Positions 42,560-53,896 are shown, numbered from the stretch's first letter. The stretch is DNA of 64,000 nucleotides from Anastrepha obliqua (GCF_027943255.1 NC_072893.1:45406001-45470000), one strand, 5' to 3'. Notes: generated by a model from the letters alone, not told the origin. Made by a program: numbers and translations.

Positions 42560-42740
42560 GAGCAGATTTTTTTCATGGCAGAAATACACTCGGAGGTTTG
42601 CCATTGCCTGCCGAGGGGCGACCGCTATTAGAAAAATGTTTTCATTAATTTTGCTTTCACCGAGATTCGAACCAACGACCTCTCTGTGAATTCCGAATGG
42701 TGATCACGCACCAACCCACTCGGCTACGGCGGCCATCAAT
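42560..42740 (-). repeat. tRNA-derived SINE, 3'-truncated copy
   Basis: Minus strand: gccgccgtagccgagtgggt (A-box region), then ttggttcgaatctcggtgaa (B box), and the body ggcaatggcaaacctccgag. Same family and truncation side as 29899-30085. Confidence 0.8.
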
Positions 42741-42779
42741 CAAATGTCATATTTACAAATTACATTCGATAAGACGACA

Positions 42780-42955
42780 CGCCACGCCAGTCTTTTAACA
42801 GATGGCGCTGGCATAGCGTGAGTTTTACGTAGTTTAGCGTAGTTTTACTCCTCACAGCGTTTCATCCACGCCACGCTTTTAACAGATGGCGCTGGCGTAG
42901 CGTCACATATCGATGAAACGCTATGGTTTTACTCCTCACAGCGTTTCATCCTTCG
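42780..42955. repeat. Two imperfect tandem units of about 90 bp
   Basis: Both contain cttttaacagatggcgctgg and ttttactcctcacagcgttt, ending catcc (42874 and 42952 region). The word 'acagatggcg' appears again at 43218 just inside the mariner 5' end, which may be chance. Confidence 0.7.
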
Positions 42956-42978
42956 AGACAAAAGAAGTTTCACTTCAA

Positions 42979-43188
42979 AAATATGAGAAGGTGTGCTTAT
43001 TGAGGTAAGAATATGGGTTAATTATCTCGACTTTGGGATTTTCTAAAATCAGCAAAAATCAAGATGTTCTTCTGGGTGTATTTTATATATTGCATAGGAG
43101 TAAAGTTAAACTACTTGTACGTTTAAAAAAAAAAGAAAGAATAACAAAGTTGGTGTAAGTTCTACTGCATTAAAAGCTTTAACATATA
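42979..43188. other. Non-coding spacer
   Basis: A/T-rich DNA before the complete mariner; ends with the target TA at 43187-43188. Confidence 0.5.
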
Positions 43189-44468
43189 TGACTATGAATA
43201 AGTTCGTGCGGTTTTACAACAGATGGCGTAACTTGATTATTATTCCATCGATCCACATTTCCAAACATTCATTGGAGAGCTACTGTCGTAAGGCACAAAC
43301 GTCAGTATAAGTTTTTTATTTGAAGTGTAAACAACAATATTTTTACCACACTTGAAAATGTCGAATTTCGTGCCAAATAATGTGTTTTTGCGGGGAATTC
43401 TTCTTCATTATTTTAATATGAAGAAAAAAGCAGCCGAAAGTCATCGTATCTTGGTGGAAGTTTATGGTGAGCATGCTCTAGCTGAGCGAACGTGCCAGAA
43501 GTGGTTTGCACGCTTTAAAAGTGGTGATTTTGGCTTGGAAGACGAAGAACGCGAGGGTGCGCCGCCAAAGTTCATGGATACCGAATTGGAGGAATTGCTC
43601 GATCAAGATCCGGCTCAAACGCAAGAAGAGGTTGCAAAAACTTTGGGAGTTGATCAATCAACCATTTCCAAACGTTTAAAAGCCATGGGAATGATCCGAA
43701 AGGTAGGCCATTGGGTGCCGTATGAATTGAAGCCAAGAGACGTTGAACGCCGTTTTATGGCATGCGAACAACTGCTTCAACGGCACAAAAGAAAGGGTTT
43801 TTTGCATCGAATTGTGACTGGCGATGAAAAGTGGGTCCATTACGACAATCCAAAACGTCGGGCAACGTATGGATACCCTGGCCATGCTTCAACATCGACG
43901 TCGGCGCAGAATATTCATGGCCTGAAGGTTATGCTGTGTATCTGGTGGGACCAGCTGGGTGTTGTGTATTATGAGCTACTGAAACCGAATGAAACGATTA
44001 CGGGGGATGTCTACCGACGACAATTGATGCGTTTGAGCCGAGCACTGCGAGAAAAACGGCCGCAATACGCCGATAGACACGACAAAGTTATTTTGCAACA
44101 TGACAATGCTCGGCCACATGTTGCACAAGTGGTCAAAACATACTTAGAAACGCTCAAATGGGATGTCCTACCCCACCCGCCGTATAGTCCAGACCTTGCG
44201 CCATCCGATTACTATCTCTTCCGATCGATGCAACATGGCCTGGCTGACCAGCACTTCCGTAATTACGATGAAGTCAAAAAATGGATCGATTCGTGGATTG
44301 CGGCAAAACCGACCGAATTTTTCACAAAGGGAATCCGTGAATTGCCAGAAAGATGGGAAAAAGTAGTAGTAAGCGATGGACAATACTTTGAATATTAAAT
44401 TTGTAACCATTTTACGTCAATAAAGTTTCAAATTTCGAAAAAAAACCGCACGAACTTATTCATAGTCC
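43189..44468 (+). mobile_element. Complete mariner (mauritiana-type), structurally intact
   Basis: A 1280-bp element with inverted ends of about 27-28 bp: left from 43189 (tgactatgaataagttcgtg...) and right to 44468, inverted, the only mismatch being the outermost base. TA lies at 43187-43188 and 44469-44470. It holds one uninterrupted transposase gene. It is the only copy in the window whose ends, length and frame all look functional, so it is either young or under selection. Length and TIR size match classic Mos1-like mariners. Confidence 0.95.
43358..44398 (+). CDS. Mariner transposase, intact (346 aa)
   Basis: I start at ATG 43358 (MSNFVPNNVFLRG); the TTG at 43352 is not a plausible eukaryotic start. 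The protein has 346 residues against 345 for Mos1. Two HTH motifs occupy about residues 1-110 (paired-like, ending QSTISKRLKAMG). The linker WVPYEL is at 119-124, with Tyr in place of the usual His of WVPHEL. Catalytic Asp are D156 (TGDEKW), D249 (QHDNARPH) and D284 (PPYSPDLAPSDYYLF), the same numbers as Mos1; 34 residues separate the last two, so DD34D. The C-terminus ends DGQYFEY. It cuts at the inverted ends and inserts at TA. No intron. The downstream AATAAA at 44419-44424 may serve for polyadenylation. Activity is inferred only. Confidence 0.93.
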   Translation: MSNFVPNNVFLRGILLHYFNMKKKAAESHRILVEVYGEHALAERTCQKWFARFKSGDFGLEDEEREGAPPKFMDTELEELLDQDPAQTQEEVAKTLGVDQSTISKRLKAMGMIRKVGHWVPYELKPRDVERRFMACEQLLQRHKRKGFLHRIVTGDEKWVHYDNPKRRATYGYPGHASTSTSAQNIHGLKVMLCIWWDQLGVVYYELLKPNETITGDVYRRQLMRLSRALREKRPQYADRHDKVILQHDNARPHVAQVVKTYLETLKWDVLPHPPYSPDLAPSDYYLFRSMQHGLADQHFRNYDEVKKWIDSWIAAKPTEFFTKGIRELPERWEKVVVSDGQYFEY

Positions 44469-44620
44469 TATTATATTTTTTTTTTTTTGGAAAAAGGAAA
44501 GGAAAGTCGTTATTATGTAATATATTTTTTGCCAAAAGTAGAAAAACATTTTGTAATGGCTGGATATATCTTCTCTAAATCTATTTCATGTTAATATCAT
44601 GAAGTGAGTAGAAGTATTTA

Positions 44621-45222
44621 ATGCCCCGCCTCATTTGAAATGGGGTTTTCTTTAAAAGCGTGTAAAACGAAAACGAAAAAAGTTTTTTTTAATTTTTCTT
44701 TCAGTATTTTATTTCCTGTTACAAAACTAAGGTTTGGTTTTGGCCATACGAGGTTCGTTCTCAAAGTTGTCAGCCTTCAAAAAATGGTCGTAGAATTGAT
44801 GTCGTTATCGAGTGAACAACGATCATTTGGAAAAAGAAAATTTTAGTATTTTTTTCGAACCTTTAAAGTAAAAAGAAAACGGTTTTCCATCTTTGAACGT
44901 CCGCCATTTCGTCAATTTTTTTTTTTTGATTGCAGCTCACACGATAACGACATTCGTACTGAACAAGAACCGTTTTGTCTTTTTGATTTCAGACACCTCT
45001 GAGTCCCGGAAACCGTGTCGCCAGCGACATACCTTTTTCTAGAAGACTATGTTTTGAAGGCTGGCAAGGTTTTGATCGAACATCATTTGGCCAAAACAAA
45101 ATATTTATTTTTTAACAATTGATCAGGAAATAAAATACTGAAAACAAAATTAAAAAATCTTTTTTCATTCCGTTTTACACGTTTTTTAAAGAAACACCCA
45201 AAAAACAGCATTTCATATTAGG
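44621..45222. mobile_element. Fold-back element FB-C
   Basis: Imperfect inverted arms 44621-44778 and 45058-45222. Paired words: ctttaaaagcgtgtaaaacg with cgttttacacgttttttaaa, and cagtattttatttcctg with caggaaataaaatactg. The centre is also partly palindromic (gatgtcgttatcg with cgataacgacat). The 68-residue frame at 44640-44846 lies in the arm and is not a gene. Probably a non-autonomous DNA transposon; ends not precisely defined. Confidence 0.8.
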
Positions 45223-45547
45223 CGAGGGCCTTCAAACTATTTTTTGAAAATTAAGTCCTTAGGAACTTTAAATCCCTTTAAGGAATTAAGAAGCTACATG
45301 AGAAAATAAAAAACTGAGTGTGCTGAATGCTGCGCTACTTTAGAAGATCTGTAGAATCACGTGCATATGAGAAAATTCTTGTATAATTTTTTTTTTATGG
45401 AAGGTGTAGTTATACGACTTGGTAATCTTTGTTTATTAATTTTTTAACTCTAACTCTTTTAACTCGTTTAACTCACTGACATAAGAAGCGTCAAAATTCA
45501 TTGAAATGAATCAAAAATAAAGGGATCTGTTGGAATCGCATGCAGAC
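45223..45547. other. Non-coding spacer
   Basis: No recognisable feature apart from T-runs. Confidence 0.5.
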
Positions 45548-45549
45548 TA

Positions 45550-46095
45550 CGAGGGTGGTTTGAACAGTCCGTGCAAAGTCAGAGAGATGTCCTACTGAGG
45601 CGTATCGAGGTTATGAGTAGTTAGTAGCATCTCTTAGAAGAATACACACCAAGTTTCAGGCAGTTCGGCATATTTCTTTATGCTTGAAATTCATTTGAAT
45701 CGAAAAATTCGAGTGATTTTTCTTTTCCTTAACGACAACGCACCAGCACACGCCTCAGCAGTTGTAGTTTCAAAATTAAGGGAGATAGGGTTCCAACTCG
45801 TTTCACAGCCCCCCTTTTCTCCAGACTTGGTGTTCGCGGATCCTTTGGACTACTATTTGGTCCCCAGTTGAAAGAAATGGCGTCGGGAAAAAGAATTCAA
45901 AAGAGGAGGTGATTGCAGAAATGAATGGCTATTTTTCAGACTTGGACAAATCCAATTACTCGGAACTGATCAACAAACTAGAAAATTGCACGAAATGTAT
46001 AAGCCCAAAAGGCGACTATGCCGAAAAATAAAAAAGGCTTACATCAAACAATTAAGCAGTTAATATTTCTACACGGACCTTTCAAACGACCCTCG
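45550..46095 (+). mobile_element. Deleted DD34D-type mariner with TIRs
   Basis: Ends: cgagggtggtttgaacagtc at the left, inverted cgagggtcgtttgaaaggtc at the right, with TA at 45548-45549 and 46096-46097. The 546-bp plus-strand copy keeps FLNDNAPAHASAVVVSKLRE (second Asp) and PPFSPDLVFADPLDYYLVPS, where three extra residues give a spacing of 37 instead of 34. A following frame reads KSKEEVIAEMNGYFSDLDKS. HTH and first Asp are deleted. It resembles the interrupted mariner at 30222-32772. Confidence 0.87.
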
Positions 46096-46097
46096 TA

Positions 46098-47980
46098 TTA
46101 TTGTATTATTTAAAACTTAATTTTAATTTATTTTCAAACTTTAGATCACCACAAATTTTCCATTGATGTTAATTATATTTGATTTTGGTCGAATTGGTGC
46201 GCAAATTATGTCTCATCATTTCAATACTCGGAATGGGTGAATTTCTATTTCCATTCTGCTGTAAGCAATCAGCAGTCCGCACTAGGTGTGACTATTCAAA
46301 AATGAGAAAGATACCGATAAACATTTTATTTTTATATAATATTTATCACCTGCAATTTATGCTCCTTCTCTATCCTTCATTTCATCTTCTATCTTCTGTC
46401 AGCTCCTGCAGGACGCGTGCCGCTTCTTCTTTTTCTTCAAGGAGCTAATATAAGCTAGTGTTCACTATTTCGAAAACGTTGCTTATATTTTGACTACACT
46501 CATACACATGTACATATACATACATACTTTAAAGGAGGAAATGAAGTGTGCAAGCGATTGCCAGGGAATCTTCAGATTACCCAAAAGACTTGAAGAAAAT
46601 GAAACCGGAAATGCAGAAACAAAACCTAAACTAATAGAACAATAAAAGCAACAAAAACAACATAAACCACGAATGCAGCTAAGCAACTGACACAAATACA
46701 ACGTAAATGTTGCATGGCAAACTGAATATTAATTAGATTGCAAGAAGGTGCTCATTGCAACAACAAAATGGTTCAAAACTTTTGCCATACAAACAAGAAG
46801 ACGACAAAGACAAATGATGAGGAATAAGTTATATGTAGGTATGTATGTGTGTATGTGTAAGCAAAAATATAAATTCCCACTAAACAATAGTAGCTGGAAT
46901 TGGAAATAAGTTCAAATATTTAATATTATATTTATTTTGAATAAAGGGGCGCATTATTTCAAACATAGTGCGGAGGTTGGTAAGACCCTGTTGAGAACTG
47001 CAGAGTTAAAGTGGGTGAATAAAAGACTAAGTTACCCAGGCAATGGGATTTTTCATCTTGAATGTGTCGAAATTTGAGATTGTGCATGACTGCCAGGTAG
47101 TTGGACACGGCTTCGAAGTCTAAGTGGGCATGAAATAAGAAATGAAAGACAAAATTATTTTTTATTGCATTCGGCCCTCAGTCATCAGCACACTTTTGCC
47201 ATGAGAAAAAGAAAAACATAAGAAACCATATTCTATTTGAATAAGGCATTAAGCCGTAGGCTTCTATTTAACAAAACTCCAGTGATGCTGATTTACAAAT
47301 TTTGATATTTTTAGCGCATCGGAAACCAAATAGGAATTGGACTATTTAAAATCGCTCGCTGATTCCGAAAATCGATTTAATTTTTTTATGTTCAAAAGTT
47401 CCAAAAACTATTTGCAATTTACCGTTAATTAGCCAACAAAAACTAGTTTAACCTATTCAAGTATTTTTTACAAAACTAATGGCAATCTTAATACGCTTTG
47501 TAGAAAATGAAAGGTAATGAAACTTCGCACAATCGAGAAGCCCAATATTTGCTGAGAAAGTGAGTTTTGGTTTTTTAACAAAAAAATTCAAAAAATTTAA
47601 GAAATGTTATATTTCTACATTTTTTATTTTGTATTAAAACCTGTTATTTTGGAAAAAAATCAAGCTACTAACAATGAACAACGACGAGTAAATACGCAAG
47701 TTGCGAATGTTGAAGTGATTATTTTCTCACTATCCAGTCTTTCCCATACCTTTATGTATGTTCAAAGGGCTATTTTGCCTGGGTACTTATCTTAGACCTT
47801 AGTAAATGCTCCAGATCGAAGCTTGCAGATAGCCAAAAGAAGAAGAAACTTTAAATAAGAGGAAGATATTCTCTGAAAGAAAGAGGAAGTTATTCTTGCC
47901 AATTAATTGAAGTATCAAGAAAACTTAAATACTAATATAAATATATAAGTAGCGTAAAAGAAGTTAAACGACGACGAATG
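46098..47980. other. Non-coding region
   Basis: Nearly 1.9 kb of A/T-rich DNA without recognisable genes. Short (ACAT)-type repeats occur near 46500-46530 and (GTAT) near 46835-46858. It may be original host intergenic or intronic sequence. Confidence 0.5.
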
Positions 47981-47984
47981 TTAT

Positions 47985-49680
47985 GCTGCAGCAGAAAGAT
48001 GCTGCCTATAGAGCCACGCTGCGTTCGAGCGCAACGCGAGCCATGTGGGTTCGCTACCGAGAGCTAAGAAAGGAAGAGAGACGTATTATCCGAATGAAGA
48101 AATGAGAGGCCGAAATACGTGAGTGCGAGAAACTTCAAATGCTGGCCAATAGGAACAACGCCCGAAAGTTGTACTAGAAAGTTCAGCGGCTTACAGATGG
48201 TTTTAAGACCGGGGCGTTTTCCTGTAAGAACAAAGACGGCGAACTGGTGACTGACGTACAGAGCAATCTTAGATTATGGAGGGAACACTTCTCGAACCTA
48301 TTAAACAGTGACAGCTGCGCATGTCACCGAGAAAGTGAAGATCCCGATACCCCAATCGTTGATGACGGCTAAATAACAACAAAGCCGCGAGCGCCGACGG
48401 ACCGCCGGCTGAGCTATTCAAACATGGCGGCGAGGAGCTGGTAAGGTGCATGCATCAGCTTCTACGCAAAATATGGTCAGATGAAAGTATCCCTGCCGAT
48501 TCGAATGTAAGTGTGCTCTGCCCAATCTATAAAAAGCGCAATCCTGCAATATGTGCCAATTACCGCGGGATTAATCTTCTAAATATCACCTATAAGGTTC
48601 TAGCGAGCGTATTGTGTGAAAGACTGAAGCCCACCATCAACCAACTGATTGAACCTTATCAGTGTGGCTTTAGACCTGGAAAGCCCATAATTGACCAGAT
48701 AATCATATTACACAAAATCTTGGAAAATACACATGAAAGGAGAATCGACACACACCATCTTTTCGACGACTTCAAAGCTGCATTCGACAGTACGGAAAGG
48801 AGTTACTTGTATGCCGCAATGACTGAATTTGGTATCCCCGCAAAACTAATACGGCAATGCAAGATGACATTGCTTAATACCAGCAACGCCGATAGAATTG
48901 GGATGGACCTCTCCGAGCCGTTTGATACCAAACAAAGGTTTCAGACAGGGTAACTCGCTGTCGTGTGATTTCTTTCACCTTATGTTGGAGAGCATCTTAC
49001 GAGCCGCAGAACTTAATCGCTCAGGCACAATTTTTTATAAGAGATTACAATAGAATAACAATTCTGCCTTCTCCAAACAGTATAAAGAGTCAAAGCGAAT
49101 GAGTCTGGTGGTGAACGAGGACAAAACGAAATACCTCTTGTCATAAAACAAGCAGTCAGCGCACTCGCGTATCGGCAACCACGTCACTGTTGACAGTTAT
49201 GATTTCGAGGTTGTAAAGGACTTCGTATACTTAGGAACCAGCATTCACACCGATAATAATGTCAGCCTTGAAGTCCAACGTAGAATCTGTCTCGCCAACA
49301 AATGCTACTTTGGGCTAAGTAGGCAATTGAGTAGTAAAGTCCTCTCTCGACGAACAAAACTAACACTCTACAAGACTCTCATCATGCTCATCCTAACGTA
49401 TGTCTCAGAAGCTTGGGCGGTGACAACATCGGATGAGGCGTCCCTTGGAGTGTTTGAGAGATTTTGCGGAAGTTTTTTGGACCTTTGCACGTTGGCAACG
49501 GCGAATATCGCAGACGATAGAACAATGAGCTGTACGAGCTTTTCGAATGGATATAAACGCTCCGGCGCTGAAAGTATTCAATGCGGTACCAGCTGGTGGT
49601 AGTAGAGGAAAGCCTCCTCTGCGTTGGAAAGATCAGGTGGAGAAGATCGTGGCTTCACTTGTGTTTGTCCAAATGTGGCA
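47985..49680 (+). mobile_element. RTE-like retrotransposon, truncated
   Basis: Plus strand. Lead-in with stops (SSATRAMWVRYRELRKEERR and LVTDVQSNLRLWREHFSNLL). RT fingers and palm in the open frame 48450-48953: CPIYKKRNPAICANYRGINL, ERLKPTINQLIEPYQCGFRP and HHLFDDFKAAFDSTERSYLY with the first Asp. The YADD block is deleted between 48953 and about 49060. Thumb YLGTSIHTDNNVSLEVQRRI and C-terminus TLYKTLIMLILTYVSEAWAV at 49327-49602. Sequence stops near 49680 at a junction with another RT relic. It supplies the single-unit reference for the repeat at 36268-36660. Confidence 0.82.
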
Positions 49681-49689
49681 AGTGCTCAC

Positions 49690-50700
49690 ACAAATATTTA
49701 TGAAAACTTCAAATTAAATGAGGCTTTTAGAACAGGTATAGTTTTTCCTATTTTTAAAGGAAGGGATCCTGCCCTAGTTGAAAACTACGGAGGAATTTAA
49801 TTTATGAACTGCATTGCTAAGGCTACGATGGTCATAATTACTGAAAGAATAACCTGACAGGAGTGGCAGTATTTTGAACGAGTATCAAACCGGCCTCAGA
49901 AAGAACTGATCCACAGTCGACAATATATTCAATTTAGCTGCTGTAATTCATTTCCAATTCGAAGAAAAGAAGAAAGATTACGCGTGTTTGGTCGACTTTA
50001 GAGCGGCGTTTGATAGAGTATCAAGAAACGCCTTGATTTGTAAGCTGCACCATAGTGACTTTGCAACGAAACCAGTGAAGTTCATAGAAAATATATACAG
50101 GAACACAAAGACAGTTGTATGGGATGGCTCAGAAATTCCAGATCGATTCAAAACATACTCAGATGTCAAATAGCTTCACATAAATGACTTAGATGAAAGC
50201 TAAGAAGGAGGATTAAGCATAGAAGAGAAAAATATTAGAAATGCATGCGAATGATTTTGTTAGCAGGTCACCAAGAGAAACCACAAGATTTTGATTGATA
50301 ACCTTAAAAGTTACTGCAACTTATGGAACCTTGAAGTACACCGCTGAAAGTCGCAAATAATAGTTTTCAGAAAGGGTGAGAAACTTAGTAAAAAAGAAAA
50401 ATGGTTTTATACTAGGGAAAAAATACCTACTCTATATATTTATTGAGGAATGGAAATAACACCTCAGATGAATTTTAAAAAACATGTTGAAAAGAGAACA
50501 GTCGTAGCAAAAAATGGTTATAATATTTCGTGGATTTGTTTTTTAAAAAAGAAAGAAATTTAAATTGAAGCTAAATGGCAACTTTTTCTGGCAGTTTGTT
50601 GTTCAATGCCGTCATACACAACACAGGTGTGGGGTTTCTGAAAAAATGGGGTGGTTTGAAGAAGTTGATATAAATTCTGTCAAAAAATCACCGGGAATTG
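49690..50700 (+). pseudogene. Non-LTR reverse transcriptase relic, unassigned clade
   Basis: Pieces: KLNEAFRTGIVFPIFKGRDP with FMNCIAKATMVIITERI (fingers), then the frame 49988-50173 with CLVDFRAAFDRVSRNALICK (first Asp), KPVKFIENIYRNTKTVVWDG and a stop where 'GVKQG' is expected. Then LKSYCNLWNLEVHR and a degraded thumb to about 50640 (TTQVWGF). The YADD block is lost. Clade uncertain; not the RTE-like family next to it, as the wording differs. Confidence 0.65.
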
Positions 50701-50714
50701 TACAACAAAACGCA

Positions 50715-51660
50715 AAAAAATTTATTTTGTCGCCCTTAAAATAGGCTCCATTCGAAGCAACACACCAACGCCAAATGCCAACGATTGGTCCAGTAATCGA
50801 AACAGCTTTTAAACGCGTTTGAAGAAATCTTCTTCAGCTCTTTCAGCGAATTCTCCTTAGAGGCCTCTATCGACTCAAAGAGGCGTCCGCGGAGTGGAAA
50901 TTTAAGTTTTGGAAAAAGGTCACAGGGGCCTAAATCCGGTGAATACGGAGGTTGTTCGATGATATTTGTCGAGTTTTTGATCAAAAAAGTGTTCACAATA
51001 TGAGCCTTGTGAGACGGTGCGTTATCATGCTGCAAGATCCAAGAGTTTTCTTTCCGCAAATGAGGCCATTTCTTACGCAATTCCTCTCTCAAACGTCGCA
51101 TAACTTCCTAATAATATTCTTTATTTACCATAGAACTATTTGGAATGAATTTCGAGTGGACAACACCATGATAATCAAAGAAAACGAGTAGCATCACTTT
51201 CACTTTTGACCGACTTTGACGTGGGATTTTGGGTTTCGGCTCATGTGCATGTTTTCATATGGATAGCGCCATTCAGCCGACTGGTGTGCAAGCCATACTC
51301 ATATATCCACGCCACATCACCTATTATGATGCGCTGGATAAACGTTGGGTCCGAATTCACTTGCTCAAGCATGTCTTCAGTCACCTTCTTTCGATGAATT
51401 TTTTGTAAGAAATTCAACTCTCTTGGAACGTGACGAGCAGCCACGCGTCTCATGCCCAATTGATGGTATACAATGTTGCAAATTGATTCGTGAGCCACGC
51501 TAAGGTCACGAGCTACCTCCATCAAACTTAAATTATGGTTTTCCAGCACCATTTCCTTGACTTTGTCGACATTTTCATCCGTTGAAGACATTCATGGACG
51601 ACAAGATCGATGCAAATCTTCCCTCTGCAAAATCCTTATACCACTCGTAGACCCATTTTC
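50715..51660 (-). pseudogene. DD34D mariner transposase, family M2-like
   Basis: Minus strand. Frame 51241-51591 has the second HTH (LSLMEVARDLSVAHESICNI), then RHVPRELNFLQKIHR and a first-Asp motif altered to RIIIGDVAWIYEYG (Asp kept, Glu lost). Frame 50736-51101 has LQHDNAPSHKAHIVNTFLIK and PPYSPDLGPCDLFPKLKFPL, with 34 residues between the Asp, so DD34D; a small deletion shortens 'DFFLFPKLK' to 'DLFPKLK'. The two frames are separated by a shift. Ends not identified. Related to 13652-14434. Confidence 0.82.
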
Positions 51661-52980
51661 ACTATAGAGGACAGTTGTACCAACATTCCAGCAAAAAGGA
51701 GAAGGAGCTCAGCCAAACAGCTAACAGAAGTGTACGCGCTTTTATTTGCAATAAACACCACTACCACTACTACTATTCTCTCAAAGATCAAAGAAGCTCA
51801 AAATTTTTGTTTATTGGATATACTTATTAGACACACACACACCCATGTAAGCATGTAAATGTGAATGCATATATAAATACACCCAAACATACAGAATATA
51901 TGTAATGAGTAAGTCTACGGTTGTTAGTGTACGTGAGTTCGTGCATTTTCCACTACGACATCTGCACTTGCAACATGTCACTTTAGCCAAGCAAGAACTT
52001 AAAGGTAAAATGCAAAGTAAACGCAGTGCTGAGCGGGAGTTTAGTTGACACGTACATGCGTACGTACATATGAATTTACATAAATGCATTCACAAGCGCG
52101 CACACACACACACACCGCTTTTTGTTTGTTTGTGATATTTACATTTACTGCTGTTGTTATTGTTATTTGATAGTTCTATTTTATAATTGTTGTTGTGTGA
52201 TTGCGGTACCTCCAATTCTCTGTGTTTACAGGAAATTGTTTGTATATGTGTGCGCGTGTGTGTTGTTGTTGCTGTTTGGGGTTCATTAGTTGAGATTTGC
52301 AGGCGTGCCAAGCACATTAATTAATTTTAGTACGACACCAACAGCACATAATCACAACAACAACAACAACAAAGTTTAACATGACAATGGCACCAGGCAA
52401 ATGGCAAATGGCAAGCCGCAACAATAAAAACAACAACAACCCTAGAAGTTACACATTCAACAAATAACACGTGTTGCACGACATTATGAATTGAATTAGT
52501 TGCCGCCCCCTCGCAATCATGTGTAGCAGTGGTTGCTACTGCTGTTTATGCCACAAAAAGTTGCATGAATAAATTTACATTGCAGCAACAGCGTGGCCAA
52601 GCTATGAATAATTCACATGGTATTACAAGATTTTATTGATTTCATTTAAGGTTCGTTGGGAGAATGAGTTGTTGGTTCCTCTCTTGTTCGTCAACGCAGT
52701 TTGCGGGGCGTATGAGTAACATTTTTAATTTTTCGTTGTTTATTCTTTTTTGATGAACTTTATTGAAGTGATGGATCGATAATAAAATATTGAAAATTTT
52801 CATCTGTTTATTAAAGGATACAGAAACGCGTTCCATGATATTGCAAGCCGTAAAAATGGAGTTTAACTTTGCTGTAGCAAAAAGTAAAAAATTCATTAAA
52901 AAACAACTGGTGTGGGTCAATAAGGTCAAGTTTGCTGTGAAAGCAAAATCAAATATAATCAATAATCAAAATCAATTAAA
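51661..52980. repeat. Simple-sequence-rich non-coding region
   Basis: Includes (CA)n at about 51832-51842 and 52101-52114, GTT and CAA triplet runs (52352-52372, 52430-52440), and TG-rich stretches at 52240-52270. Open frames on both strands follow the composition. No gene recognisable. Confidence 0.55.
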
Positions 52981-52982
52981 TA

Positions 52983-53894
52983 AAGGGTGGTTAAGTTTCA
53001 AGAGCCGGTGTTGATTTTGAATAAAATACAATTTTTTTAGGAAATTATTGTCATTTCTCTTTACTATGATAATATTGGTATGGCTCAATTACGTATGGAA
53101 CAAAATATCGCCCAAATGGTCGCCGCGGTCACAGCGGCACACCTCCATCCGATGGTCCATAATTGAGGCATAATTGAGGTTCTATGCCGTTAATGTGCCG
53201 AATTATTTCCTCCTTTAGCTCTTGAATTGTTGCTGGCTGATCGACGTACACCTTTTCTTTCAAACAACCCCAAAGAAAGAAGTCCAACGGTGTCAAATCA
53301 CATGATCTTGACGGCTAATTGACATCGCCGCGACGTGAGATTATTCGGCCATCATCAAATTTTTCGCGCAAAAGAGCCATTGTTTCGTTACCTGTGTGAC
53401 AAGTGGCACCGCCCTGTTGAAACCACATATTGTCCACCTCCATGTCTTCCAATTCGGGCCATAAAAAGTTCGTTATCATCTCACGATAGCGAACACTATT
53501 CACAGTAACTGCCTGACTGGCCTCATTTTGGAAAAAATACGGCCCAATGATGCCGCCGGCCAATAAACCGCATCAAAGAGTCACTCTTTGTGGGTGCATT
53601 GGTTTCTCGGCAATCACTCTTGGATTATCATTCCCCCAAATGCGGCAATTCTGCTTATTGACGAATCGACTGAGGTGAAAATGTGTCTCATCACTGAAGA
53701 TGATTTTCTTCGAAAATTGGTCAATCAGTGTTGCCATTTCCTGCCACCATTCTGACCGTTGTTTGATTGTGTATCTTTCCATGGTTCAAATTGAATTAGT
53801 CTGAGATTGAAAAATGTCAAATGAAATGCAGAAAAAAGCTTGACATTTAAGTGTGGTTTACATTCAACATCGGCCTCGAAATTTAACCACCCTT
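52983..53894 (-). mobile_element. Rosa-like DD41D mariner, copy 2
   Basis: TIRs aagggtggttaagtttcaag (left) and inverted aagggtggttaaatttcgag (right), with TA outside each. Transposase on minus: MERYTIKQRSEWWQEMATLI (HTH deleted), SKKIIFSDETHFHLSRFVNK (first Asp), LAGGIIGPYFFQNEA, MWFQQGGATCHTGNETMALL where the second Asp is Gly, then by frameshift the third-Asp region about 53260-53320. Longer in the core than copy 1 (33408-34448), but two lesions (Gly for Asp, missing HTH) kill it. Confidence 0.9.
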
Positions 53895-53896
53895 TA

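Larger units (their letters stand above)
41772..42978. mobile_element. Candidate inverted-repeat element of 1.2 kb
   Basis: Left end ttgaagtgaaacttctttta then tc (41772-41793), right end 42957-42978 inverted, 21 of 22 bases matching. No clear target duplication found. Inside are a short basic frame (42103-42234), a tRNA-like sequence (42440-42523), a SINE (42560-42740) and a tandem duplication (about 42780-42955). The element character is inferred only from the paired ends. Confidence 0.4.

Noticed and set aside
43352..43357. TTG as start of the intact mariner transposase
   Set aside because: A proper ATG lies six bases downstream in frame and gives the length and Asp numbering expected for the family.
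44640..44846. 68-residue open frame
   Set aside because: Located in the arm of the fold-back element FB-C; its mirror copy in the other arm is not open.
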